From the NCBI GenBank assembly GCA_902496335.1, contig CABVAO010000066.1, forward strand, positions 1 through 7,669: a stretch of DNA of 7,669 bases, written 5' to 3'. Each line of letters starts with the position of its first letter. Positions within the stretch are counted from its first letter, which is position 1. The position numbers and the translations under genes are program-made. The notes beneath the pieces are model-generated. The model did not search any database, was not told the origin of the DNA, and was given only the letters and a program-made list of their open reading frames with translations. The stretch comes from an uncultured Collinsella sp. (GTDB taxonomy: Bacteria > Actinomycetota > Coriobacteriia > Coriobacteriales > Coriobacteriaceae). Shown piece after piece: positions 1-5,939 of this stretch.

Positions 1-495
1 AAGGACATGCTCGACATCCGCAAGCGCTTCGAGCCGCGCGCCGAGGAGCTCGCCAAGAAGTACGCCCTGGCCCCCTACACCATGTTCATCGGCTCCGGCG
101 CCCTGTGGGGCGAGACGATCCTGTTCTCGATGTGCATCCTCGAGGAGATGCAGTGGAAGCGCACCCGCTACATCACCTCGGCCGACTTCTTCCACGGCAC
201 CCTCGAGCTCGTGGAGCCCGGCGTCCCGGTCTTCCTGTTCATGGGCGAGGACGAGAACCGCAAGCTCGACGAGCGCGTCCGCGCCTTCCTGACCCGCGGT
301 GTGACCGGCGACACCGACATCAACATCATCGACACCGCCGAGTTCGCGATCCCCGGCCTTGACGACGAGTTCCGCGTCATCGTCTCCCCGTGGATTCTGA
401 CGGTGCTCGTGACCGACCGCCTGGCTCGCTACTACGAGACGGTCACCAAGCACAACCTCAAGTACCGTCGCTACTATCACCAGTTCGACTACTAA
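1..495 (+). CDS. SIS-domain sugar-amine 6-phosphate deglycase, C-terminal half (5' end outside window)
   Basis: The frame is open from base 1, so the ATG at 7 is probably internal and 164 residues of the C-terminal half are present. The second SIS subdomain starts at the phosphosugar-binding GSGALWGE (encoded about 91-114). The tail with HGTLELVEPGVP, FLFMGEDENR and YRRYY resembles my recollection of E. coli FrlB (fructoselysine-6-phosphate deglycase, about 340 aa), which has HGPLEIVEPGVP, LFLLGNDESR and ERRYY. A Glu (codon 145-147) lies exactly 16 residues before the His of FHG (codon 193-195), matching the spacing of the catalytic Glu/His pair of FraB (E214/H230). The family splits phosphorylated Amadori products into hexose-6-phosphate and an amino acid in the cytoplasm. 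FrlB has GEFRHGP where this protein has ADFFHGT, so the substrate may differ. It lies 46 nt before IIA, very likely in one operon. Which Amadori compound is used cannot be read from the sequence. Confidence 0.85.
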   Translation, partial: KDMLDIRKRFEPRAEELAKKYALAPYTMFIGSGALWGETILFSMCILEEMQWKRTRYITSADFFHGTLELVEPGVPVFLFMGEDENRKLDERVRAFLTRGVTGDTDINIIDTAEFAIPGLDDEFRVIVSPWILTVLVTDRLARYYETVTKHNLKYRRYYHQFDY

Positions 496-541
496 AGAAA
501 ACGGGTGCGGGAACGTGCCGGGCTATTGAGGGGAACACAGA

Positions 542-961
542 ATGAGACAGTACATCATCGCCAGCCATGCGCACTTCGCTACCGGCATCAAGGAGAGCGT
601 CGAGCTGCTCTCGGGCGCTCGCGACAACGTCCACGATCTTTCGATGTTCGTCGATGGCCGCATGGACGTGGCCGAGGAGGCCCAAAAACTGCTGGCAGGC
701 ATGTCTGCTGACGATGATGTCGTTGTCTGCACCGACCTCTTTGGCGGCAGCGTCAACAACGAGTTCACCAAGATCGTCCAGACGCGTCCCCGCACGTACC
801 TCGTTACCAACATGAACCTTCCTCTCCTCATCCAGCTGCTGTTCTCTGACGAGTCGGCGCCGGTTGAGGAGACGATTCGCGCCATCGTCGCTGCGGACGA
901 TACGCGCGTGAAGTTTGTCAACGATCTTTTGGTCGATGGCGACGAGGAAGAAGAGTTCTAA
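542..961 (+). CDS. PTS system mannose/fructose/sorbose family, IIA component
   Basis: This 139-residue cytoplasmic phosphocarrier takes phosphate from HPr and passes it to IIB. The N-terminal strand RQYIIASHAHFATGI places the expected phosphorylated histidine at His9 (the usual motif is SHG; here it is SHAH, with a second His at 11). The family's second signature is seen as CTDLFGGSVNN, residues 63-73. Length is normal for a single-domain EIIA-Man, unlike E. coli ManX, which is a IIA-IIB fusion. The start is set by GAGGGG at 528-533, 8 nt before the ATG. The protein ends in a very acidic tail, DGDEEEEF, which recalls the tail of the IIC proteins here. It sits between the deglycase and IIB, 57 nt before the latter, with no terminator between. 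Codons are less C-biased than in the deglycase and IID. Confidence 0.95.
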   Translation: MRQYIIASHAHFATGIKESVELLSGARDNVHDLSMFVDGRMDVAEEAQKLLAGMSADDDVVVCTDLFGGSVNNEFTKIVQTRPRTYLVTNMNLPLLIQLLFSDESAPVEETIRAIVAADDTRVKFVNDLLVDGDEEEEF

Positions 962-1018
962 TCCGCAGCACCTACTGACACGCCGTAAGACGGCACAAGA
1001 CCTTTGGGGGGTCACATT

Positions 1019-1501
1019 ATGATTCAGCTACTTCGCGTTGACCATCGCCTGCTTCATGGCCAGGTCGCAGTTTCCTGGGTTCAGGGCCTTGGCTCCAACT
1101 GCATCTTCTGCGTGGGCGATAAGGTCGCTAACGACCCGGTGTGGAAGACGACGCTCAAGATGGGCAAGCCTGCCGGCTGCAAGCTCGTCATCAAAGATAT
1201 GGAGCATGCAATCGAAGCTATCAACTCGGGCGTGACCGACAAGTACAAGATGATCATCTGTGTCGCCACTATTGCTGAGGCAAAGCAGCTTGTTGAGGGC
1301 TGCCCGCAGATCAAGTCGGTCAACCTGGGCAACACCAAGCCAAAGGACGAGAAGCGTCCCGATGCTCGTCAGGTCTCTCGTCAGATCTTCCTGACCGCGG
1401 CCGAGGAAGCCGATGTGCGCGAGATGCTGGATCGTGGCGTTGAGGTCGAGATTCGACCCCTGGCCGACGACCCCAAGGTCGACTGCGCCAGCGTGCTCTA
1501 G
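1019..1501 (+). CDS. PTS system mannose/fructose/sorbose family, IIB component
   Basis: This 160-residue cytoplasmic phosphotransfer protein accepts phosphate from IIA and phosphorylates the sugar as IIC-IID bring it in. The family hallmark RVDHRLLHGQVAVSW is at residues 6-20, with His13 as the expected phosphorylated residue. The length of about 160 aa is typical of single-domain EIIB-Man. I chose the ATG at 1019 rather than a TTG at 1004, because the G-run at 1006-1011 then makes a Shine-Dalgarno sequence 7 nt upstream. The TTG start would place that run inside the gene. The 57-nt gap after IIA contains a small GCCGT-AAG-ACGGC hairpin at 982-994. Only one IIB is present in the window, so it may serve both IIC-IID pairs. 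Confidence in the family is high; the sugar specificity is unknown. Confidence 0.95.
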   Translation: MIQLLRVDHRLLHGQVAVSWVQGLGSNCIFCVGDKVANDPVWKTTLKMGKPAGCKLVIKDMEHAIEAINSGVTDKYKMIICVATIAEAKQLVEGCPQIKSVNLGNTKPKDEKRPDARQVSRQIFLTAAEEADVREMLDRGVEVEIRPLADDPKVDCASVL

Positions 1502-1512
1502 GCGTTCAATTT

Positions 1513-1532
1513 CGAAGAGTCTGAGCTCTTCG
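1513..1532 (+). other. Intercistronic stem-loop between IIB and IIC
   Basis: CGAAGAG (1513-1519) and CTCTTCG (1526-1532) form a perfect 7-bp stem with a 6-nt loop. There is no T-run after it, and the IIC Shine-Dalgarno follows at 1545-1555. It is therefore unlikely to be a full terminator. It could be an mRNA-stabilising or processing element that sets different levels of the soluble (IIA, IIB) and membrane (IIC, IID) parts. That function is inferred; only the inverted repeat is seen. Confidence 0.5.
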
Positions 1533-1559
1533 TAGTGTCCTATTAGGAAAGGGGGATAT

Positions 1560-2333
1560 ATGCTTACCCAAGCAATCCTCATCGGACTTATCGCCGCATT
1601 TGGTAAGTTCGACTGCCAGCTCGGTACGCTCTATGCGTTCCGCCCCATCGTCCTGTGCCCGCTCGTGGGCCTGGTGCTGGGGGACCTGCAGTCCGGCCTC
1701 GCGATCGGTGCGAGTCTGGAGCTGCTGTTCATGGGCTCGATCTCCATCGGCGCCTACGTGCCGCCTGATGAGACGATCGGCGGCGTGCTCGCCTGCGCCT
1801 TCGCTATCCAGCTGGGCCAGAGCACTGAGGCAGCCATCGCGCTTGCCATGCCCATCGCCACGCTGTGCCTTGCCATCAAGAACATCCTTAACGCCGCCCT
1901 GCCGATCCTGGTTGACCGCGCTGATGTCTTCTCCGGCCAGGGCAACCTTAAGGGCGTCTATGCGATGCACTTCCTGATCGGTTTGACCGGTATCATCATG
2001 GCGTTCCTGCTGTGCTCGCTGTCGTTCTATCTGGGTGCTGACGCCATCCAGGGCCTGCTCGACTTCATCCCGCCCTTTGTCCTTGCTGGCTTTGGCGTTG
2101 CCGCCAACTTCCTGCCTGCCATGGGCTTCGCCATGCTCGGCCGCCTGGTGCTCACCAAGCAGCTCGTGCCCTTCTACTTCCTGGGCTTCCTGCTGTGCTC
2201 CTACGCCAACGTGCCCGTCCTGGGCGTCGCCCTGATCGCCATCATCATCGGCATCGACAAGTTCGACCTGCTCGGCCTGGGCGGAGCCCAGCCCCAGCTC
2301 TCCGCGGAAGGGGATGAGGACGATGACTTCTAG
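1560..2333 (+). CDS. PTS system mannose/fructose/sorbose family, IIC component (copy 1)
   Basis: This 257-residue polytopic membrane protein is one half of the sugar channel, working with IID. Family features include the hydrophobic N-terminus with AFGKFDCQLGTLYAFRPIVLCPLVGLVLGD (residues 13-42), the GASLELLFMGSISIGAYVPPDE stretch (50-71) and GGVLACAFAIQLGQ (74-87). It ends in the acidic tail EGDEDDDF. A purine-rich ribosome site AGGAAAGGGGG (1545-1555) lies 4 nt before the ATG. The gene follows IIB by 58 nt and overlaps IID. Residues 185-257 are identical to the second IIC of the window, while I count 47 differences in residues 1-184, 30 of them in 101-160. The gene is therefore a mosaic. 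The 5' part uses more T-ending codons (cttatc, gcatttggt), and the conserved 3' part is almost purely C/G-ending. Confidence 0.95.
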   Translation: MLTQAILIGLIAAFGKFDCQLGTLYAFRPIVLCPLVGLVLGDLQSGLAIGASLELLFMGSISIGAYVPPDETIGGVLACAFAIQLGQSTEAAIALAMPIATLCLAIKNILNAALPILVDRADVFSGQGNLKGVYAMHFLIGLTGIIMAFLLCSLSFYLGADAIQGLLDFIPPFVLAGFGVAANFLPAMGFAMLGRLVLTKQLVPFYFLGFLLCSYANVPVLGVALIAIIIGIDKFDLLGLGGAQPQLSAEGDEDDDF

Positions 2334-3146
2334 TCCCGAGAACAAGATCACGCGCTCCGACCTCATCAAGAGCGCCGTCAACGTCGGCGCCCTGGGCATG
2401 GAGTTCTCCTGGACCTACTACAAGCAGATGAACATCGCCTTCTGCCTGATGGTCGCCAACATGCTCAAGAAGATCTACGCCGGCCGCCCCGACGACTACG
2501 CCGCGGCCCTGCACCGCCACTGCGCGTTCTTCAACATCACCGTCCAGTTCGCCCCGTTCGTCGGCGGCATCGCGATGGCCATGGAGGAGAAGGTCGCCCG
2601 CGGCGAGATCGAGCCCGAGAGCGTCAACGACGTCAAGGCCGCCCTCATGGGCCCGCTGTCCGGCATCGGCGACTCCATCTTCCTGTCGACGCTGCGCGTG
2701 GTCGCCGCCGCGGTGGGCATCAGCCTGTGCCAGGCCGGCAACCCCTTCGGCCCCATCGCCTTCCTGCTCATCTACAACGTCCCCGGCTTCGCGCTGCGCA
2801 TCTGGGGCGCCGTCAAGGGCTACGAGCTGGGCGTGGGCTTCCTGGACGAGGCCCAGAGGACCGGCCTCATGCAGAAGATCATGACCTGCGTGGGCATCGT
2901 GGGCGTCATGGTCGTGGGCGCCATGTGCAAGGACATGTTCTGGGCCAGCATCCCGGTGGCCATCGGCTCGGGCGACGACGCCCAGACCCTCCAGGACATC
3001 CTGGACGGCATCATGCCCGGCATGCTCGGCATGATCGCCTTCTGGCTGTACTACTGGCTGCTGTCCAAGAAGATCAACCCCATGGTGCTGATCGTGGCCA
3101 CCATGGTCGTGGGCATCATCGGCGCGTTCTTCGGCGTGCTGGCGTA
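2110..3146 (+). repeat. Long direct repeat, copy 1 (3' end of IIC plus IID)
   Basis: Reading the two segments side by side at a constant offset of 2792 bases, 2110-3146 matches 4902-5938 with one mismatch (A3118 versus G5910). Synonymous sites are identical too. The match ends abruptly: base 2109 and base 3147 (last base of the stop codon, TAG versus TAA) differ, and the flanks beyond are divergent or unrelated. This indicates a recent duplication or, given the older diverged IIC 5' parts at the same offset, gene conversion. Confidence 0.95.
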
Positions 3147-3147
3147 G
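2323..3147 (+). CDS. PTS system mannose/fructose/sorbose family, IID component (copy 1)
   Basis: This membrane protein partners IIC to form the mannose-type permease. It has 274 residues from the ATG at 2323, or 277 from the in-frame ATG at 2314. I prefer 2323 because GGAAGGGG (2306-2313) and GAGG (2316-2319) lie just upstream, whereas 2314 directly abuts the G-run. Family landmarks are an amphipathic N-terminus with MEFSWTYYKQMN, then FFNITVQFAPFVGGIAMAMEE, then LMGPLSGIGDSIF (the conserved GPLxGIGDS), and hydrophobic C-terminal segments ending in VVGIIGAFFGVLA. The start lies inside the codons for the acidic tail of IIC, so the two genes overlap and are probably translationally coupled. Third positions are nearly all C or G, suggesting high expression. 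It is identical to the second IID except for one Ile/Val change (base 3118). A strong terminator follows. Confidence 0.95.
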   Translation: MTSSPENKITRSDLIKSAVNVGALGMEFSWTYYKQMNIAFCLMVANMLKKIYAGRPDDYAAALHRHCAFFNITVQFAPFVGGIAMAMEEKVARGEIEPESVNDVKAALMGPLSGIGDSIFLSTLRVVAAAVGISLCQAGNPFGPIAFLLIYNVPGFALRIWGAVKGYELGVGFLDEAQRTGLMQKIMTCVGIVGVMVVGAMCKDMFWASIPVAIGSGDDAQTLQDILDGIMPGMLGMIAFWLYYWLLSKKINPMVLIVATMVVGIIGAFFGVLA

Positions 3148-3176
3148 GTTCCTGCGTTCTATTCTGCCCCCAAGGG

Positions 3177-3210
3177 AAACGGCGACCCATTGCGGTCGCC
3201 GTTTTTTATT
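3177..3210 (+). terminator. Intrinsic terminator after the first IIA-IIB-IIC-IID operon
   Basis: AAACGGCGACC (3177-3187) pairs perfectly with GGTCGCCGTTT (3194-3204) around a CATTGC loop, and the right arm runs into six T's (3202-3207). This is a textbook Rho-independent terminator, 30 nt after the IID stop. The EamA start codon is only 26 nt after the end of this element, so it leaves little room for a separate promoter. Confidence 0.92.
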
Positions 3211-3235
3211 ACCGAAAGCTAGCTGGAGGTGCTTC

Positions 3236-4126
3236 GTGATTCGATCTGACAATCCACCCGATAATGGCGTGAGCGGGGCGATGTATCTATTTGGCACGGC
3301 GCTCTTGTGGAGTTTTATCGGCATCCTCGTTCGCGCCAATTCGCAGTCAGCTCTTTTGATCGGTGCCGTTACGGCAATATTTATGGCGCTCTTTATCCTG
3401 CTCGTCGGCAGGCCCGTCCTCCGCGTCAGCCGTCTTATTGTCCTTGTGGCCGTCTGCAACTTCGTGACGGGCACCACGTTTAATTTTGCCAACCAGCTCA
3501 CGACGGTCGGCAACGCGATCGTCCTGCAGTACACCTCGATGATCTTCGTTATCGTGTATCAATCGCTCGCAACCCGCACGTTGCCCTCGCCTGCGAAGAT
3601 TGCCTCCGTGGTGGTTGCTTTTACGGGTATGGGACTGTTCTTTTTAGGCGATTTGAGTGCCGAGGGCATGCTCGGCAACCTGCTTGCCGTCATTTCGGGA
3701 GCCACCTTTGGGCTGTGTTTCTTTTTGAACTCTCGCCCCGATGCGTCGCCCATGGTGTCCTCGCTCATCTCCTGCGGTATCTCGATGCTGCCGATCGTCT
3801 ATTTTGCTGGCGCCCTAGACTCCGTGAGACCATTTGAGTGGGGGCTCATGCTGGTGCATGGCCTTTTTTGCAGTGGCCTTGCGAGCGTGCTGTATGCCAA
3901 GGGGATCGCGCGGACCAACGCGTTTGCGGCCAACTTGGTTTGCATGAGCGAGGTCGTGCTCGCTCCCTGCTGGTCGGCGCTCTTCTTTGGCGAGGTCTTT
4001 CGCTGGAACGAGTTTTTGGGCGCGGCGATTATCGTTTTGGTGATTGTGGCCAACTTGGCATCCGATGCCTTTGGTGATGGCTTTCTGGTGGCGCTTGTCC
4101 GCCATCGAAACAAAGAGCGCGCCTGA
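3236..4126 (+). CDS. EamA/DMT-superfamily transporter
   Basis: This 296-residue inner-membrane protein has about ten hydrophobic segments arranged as two EamA repeats. Recognisable features are GTALLWSFIGIL (20-31), FANQLTTVGNAIVLQYTSMIFV (84-105) closing the first repeat, and YAKGIARTNAFAANLVCMSEVVLAPCWSALFFGEVFRWNEFLGA (220-263), the typical end of the second repeat. The drug/metabolite transporter superfamily contains many exporters of amino acids and other metabolites, but the substrate cannot be predicted. The GTG start at 3236 is supported by GGAGGT at 3225-3230, 5 nt upstream. The gene sits directly behind the terminator of the PTS operon with no clear promoter, so it may be reached by read-through. 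Its codons are mixed (many TTT, GTT, ATT), unlike the C-ending IID before it, suggesting lower expression or different ancestry. Export of the amine released by the deglycase is an inference from context. Confidence 0.9.
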   Translation: MIRSDNPPDNGVSGAMYLFGTALLWSFIGILVRANSQSALLIGAVTAIFMALFILLVGRPVLRVSRLIVLVAVCNFVTGTTFNFANQLTTVGNAIVLQYTSMIFVIVYQSLATRTLPSPAKIASVVVAFTGMGLFFLGDLSAEGMLGNLLAVISGATFGLCFFLNSRPDASPMVSSLISCGISMLPIVYFAGALDSVRPFEWGLMLVHGLFCSGLASVLYAKGIARTNAFAANLVCMSEVVLAPCWSALFFGEVFRWNEFLGAAIIVLVIVANLASDAFGDGFLVALVRHRNKERA

Positions 4127-4170
4127 TGAGATACGTCTGCCGTTTACGGTAAAAAACACCCCGCTGAGCG

Positions 4171-4217
4171 AGTGGTATTAAATAGTAAGAACCTGCATAT
4201 CTATAATTGGTATCAAA
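4171..4217 (+). promoter_or_regulatory. Promoter with two operator-like sites upstream of second IIC-IID-MFS operon
   Basis: A TATAAT -10 box lies at 4202-4207. TTAAAT at 4179-4183 and just upstream occupies roughly the -35 position but is a weak match. Two near-identical 10-mers flank the -10: TGGTATTAAA (4173-4182, over the -35) and TGGTATCAAA (4208-4217, over the predicted transcription start), 35 bp apart. The second is part of the imperfect palindrome TTGGTATCAA. The same layout recurs at 7323-7369. GGTAT-centred sites of this kind resemble operators of GntR/HutC-type sugar regulators, which is an analogy only; no regulator gene is in the window. Confidence 0.75.
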
Positions 4218-4341
4218 TCATTTGTGCCTGGCATGGGTGTTAGCAGCACACCAGGTACGCTTCGAGCCGTGGAATCGAACTCCCGGAATTGATATCAACA
4301 ACGCGCGCGACGGGAGTGACGACGGTTCGAGATTCCTTATT
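4218..4341 (+). promoter_or_regulatory. Structured 5' leader of the second IIC mRNA
   Basis: About 135 nt separate the predicted start of transcription from the IIC ATG at 4352, with no supported gene. Inverted repeats fill it. GTGCCTGG (4224-4231) pairs with CCAGGTAC (4251-4258) at 7 of 8 positions. CTCCCG (4280-4285) pairs with CGGGAG (4311-4316). Outside that, GGAATCGAA (4271-4279) pairs with TTCGAGATTCC (4326-4336) apart from a 2-nt bulge. A perfect palindrome TTGATATCAA (4289-4298) lies in the inner loop. The outer stem ends 6 nt before the GGAGG ribosome site. I recognise no known riboswitch, and no T-run is present. It could control translation, or be a remnant. Confidence 0.4.
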
Positions 4342-4351
4342 GGGAGGAATT

Positions 4352-5125
4352 ATGCTTGTCCAAGCAATCCTCGTCGGCTTAGTCGGAGCGTTTGGATGCC
4401 TCGACTACCAGCTCGGCACCCTCTACGCGTTCCGTCCCATCGTCCTGTGCCCGCTCGTGGGCCTGGTGCTGGGGGACCTGCAGACCGGCCTTGCCGTTGG
4501 CGCCAGCTTGGAGCTACTGTTCATGGGCTCGATCTCCATCGGCGCTTACGTACCGCCTAACGAAACCGTCGGCGGCGTGCTCGCCTGCGCGTTTGCCATT
4601 CAGCTCGGTCAGGGTACCGAGACAGCCATTGCGCTCGCCATGCCCATCGCCGTCCTTTCGCTGACGATCGGTAACATTACGGATGCTGGATTCTCGATCA
4701 TTGTTGACATTGCTGACAAGTGCGCTGCCAAGGGCAACCTCAAGGGTATCTACGCGGCACATTGGAGCATGGGCCTCTTTGGCTGTCTTGAGTACTTCCT
4801 GCTGTGCGGCGGCGCATTCTACCTGGGCTCCGACGCCATCCAGGGCCTGCTCGACTTCATCCCGACCTTTGTGATCGACGGCTTCGGCGTTGCAGCCAAC
4901 ATCCTGCCTGCCATGGGCTTCGCCATGCTCGGCCGCCTGGTGCTCACCAAGCAGCTCGTGCCCTTCTACTTCCTGGGCTTCCTGCTGTGCTCCTACGCCA
5001 ACGTGCCCGTCCTGGGCGTCGCCCTGATCGCCATCATCATCGGCATCGACAAGTTCGACCTGCTCGGCCTGGGCGGAGCCCAGCCCCAGCTCTCCGCGGA
5101 AGGGGATGAGGACGATGACTTCTAG
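4352..5125 (+). CDS. PTS system mannose/fructose/sorbose family, IIC component (copy 2)
   Basis: This is a second sugar-channel subunit of the same 257-residue length as copy 1. It has the same N-terminal landmarks (YQLGTLYAFRPIVLCPLVG from residue 19; SLELLFMGSISIGAYVPPNE, 52-71) and the same acidic tail EGDEDDDF. The ATG at 4352 is chosen because GGAGG (4343-4347) lies 4 nt upstream; an in-frame ATA/ATT-rich extension back to 4289 has no ribosome site. From residue 185 on it equals copy 1, but residues 101-160 differ at 30 of 60 positions (for example DKCAAKGNLKGIYAAHWSM against DVFSGQGNLKGVYAMHFLI). This suggests a different sugar preference with conserved docking to IID. It is the first gene of an operon with its own promoter at 4171-4217, and it overlaps IID. 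No IIA or IIB accompanies it here. Confidence 0.95.
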   Translation: MLVQAILVGLVGAFGCLDYQLGTLYAFRPIVLCPLVGLVLGDLQTGLAVGASLELLFMGSISIGAYVPPNETVGGVLACAFAIQLGQGTETAIALAMPIAVLSLTIGNITDAGFSIIVDIADKCAAKGNLKGIYAAHWSMGLFGCLEYFLLCGGAFYLGSDAIQGLLDFIPTFVIDGFGVAANILPAMGFAMLGRLVLTKQLVPFYFLGFLLCSYANVPVLGVALIAIIIGIDKFDLLGLGGAQPQLSAEGDEDDDF

Positions 5126-5938
5126 TCCCGAGAACAAGATCACGCGCTCCGACCTCATCAAGAGCGCCGTCAACGTCGGCGCCCTGGGCATGGAGTTCTC
5201 CTGGACCTACTACAAGCAGATGAACATCGCCTTCTGCCTGATGGTCGCCAACATGCTCAAGAAGATCTACGCCGGCCGCCCCGACGACTACGCCGCGGCC
5301 CTGCACCGCCACTGCGCGTTCTTCAACATCACCGTCCAGTTCGCCCCGTTCGTCGGCGGCATCGCGATGGCCATGGAGGAGAAGGTCGCCCGCGGCGAGA
5401 TCGAGCCCGAGAGCGTCAACGACGTCAAGGCCGCCCTCATGGGCCCGCTGTCCGGCATCGGCGACTCCATCTTCCTGTCGACGCTGCGCGTGGTCGCCGC
5501 CGCGGTGGGCATCAGCCTGTGCCAGGCCGGCAACCCCTTCGGCCCCATCGCCTTCCTGCTCATCTACAACGTCCCCGGCTTCGCGCTGCGCATCTGGGGC
5601 GCCGTCAAGGGCTACGAGCTGGGCGTGGGCTTCCTGGACGAGGCCCAGAGGACCGGCCTCATGCAGAAGATCATGACCTGCGTGGGCATCGTGGGCGTCA
5701 TGGTCGTGGGCGCCATGTGCAAGGACATGTTCTGGGCCAGCATCCCGGTGGCCATCGGCTCGGGCGACGACGCCCAGACCCTCCAGGACATCCTGGACGG
5801 CATCATGCCCGGCATGCTCGGCATGATCGCCTTCTGGCTGTACTACTGGCTGCTGTCCAAGAAGATCAACCCCATGGTGCTGATCGTGGCCACCATGGTC
5901 GTGGGCATCGTCGGCGCGTTCTTCGGCGTGCTGGCGTA
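4902..5938 (+). repeat. Long direct repeat, copy 2 (3' end of IIC plus IID)
   Basis: This is the partner of 2110-3146, with a single mismatch at 5910 (G here, A in copy 1). The left edge is at base 4901 (A against T, giving Ile184 versus Phe184 in IIC). The right edge is the last base of the IID stop codon. A shorter perfectly shared block of 48 bp lies upstream inside IIC (1644-1691 and 4436-4483). Confidence 0.95.
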
Positions 5939-5939
5939 A
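5115..5939 (+). CDS. PTS system mannose/fructose/sorbose family, IID component (copy 2)
   Basis: This permease subunit of 274 residues (277 from the alternative ATG at 5106) is identical to the first IID except that Ile becomes Val in VVGIVGAFFGVLA near the C-terminus. It has the same conserved LMGPLSGIGDSIF motif and the same start embedded in the acidic tail codons of IIC. A near-exact copy next to a diverged IIC implies that IID is either under homogenising gene conversion or recently copied. Downstream context differs completely from copy 1: instead of a terminator there is a 93-nt gap with a large hairpin, then an MFS gene. The stop codon is TAA rather than TAG. Confidence 0.95.
   Translation: MTSSPENKITRSDLIKSAVNVGALGMEFSWTYYKQMNIAFCLMVANMLKKIYAGRPDDYAAALHRHCAFFNITVQFAPFVGGIAMAMEEKVARGEIEPESVNDVKAALMGPLSGIGDSIFLSTLRVVAAAVGISLCQAGNPFGPIAFLLIYNVPGFALRIWGAVKGYELGVGFLDEAQRTGLMQKIMTCVGIVGVMVVGAMCKDMFWASIPVAIGSGDDAQTLQDILDGIMPGMLGMIAFWLYYWLLSKKINPMVLIVATMVVGIVGAFFGVLA

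Noticed and set aside
4148..4162. A-run after CCGTTTACGG behind EamA as a terminator
   Set aside because: The stem has only 4 bp with a 2-nt loop. A's rather than T's follow on the + strand, and for the minus strand the order of stem and T-run is wrong.
4261..4340. Possible tRNA or tRNA remnant, suggested by TTCGAGATTCC and GGAATCGAAC
   Set aside because: These resemble a T-arm on either strand, but the stems do not pair in the required positions and no acceptor, D-arm or anticodon arm is found. They pair with each other instead.
4207..4560. Open frame across the leader and the 5' part of IIC copy 2
   Set aside because: It starts at a TTG inside the promoter without a ribosome site, and most of it overlaps IIC in a different frame with no family resemblance.
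2110..5938. Long repeat as a sign of an insertion sequence or other mobile element
   Set aside because: The repeat is coding sequence of IIC and IID in normal context. There is no transposase, no terminal inverted repeats and no target duplication at the edges.
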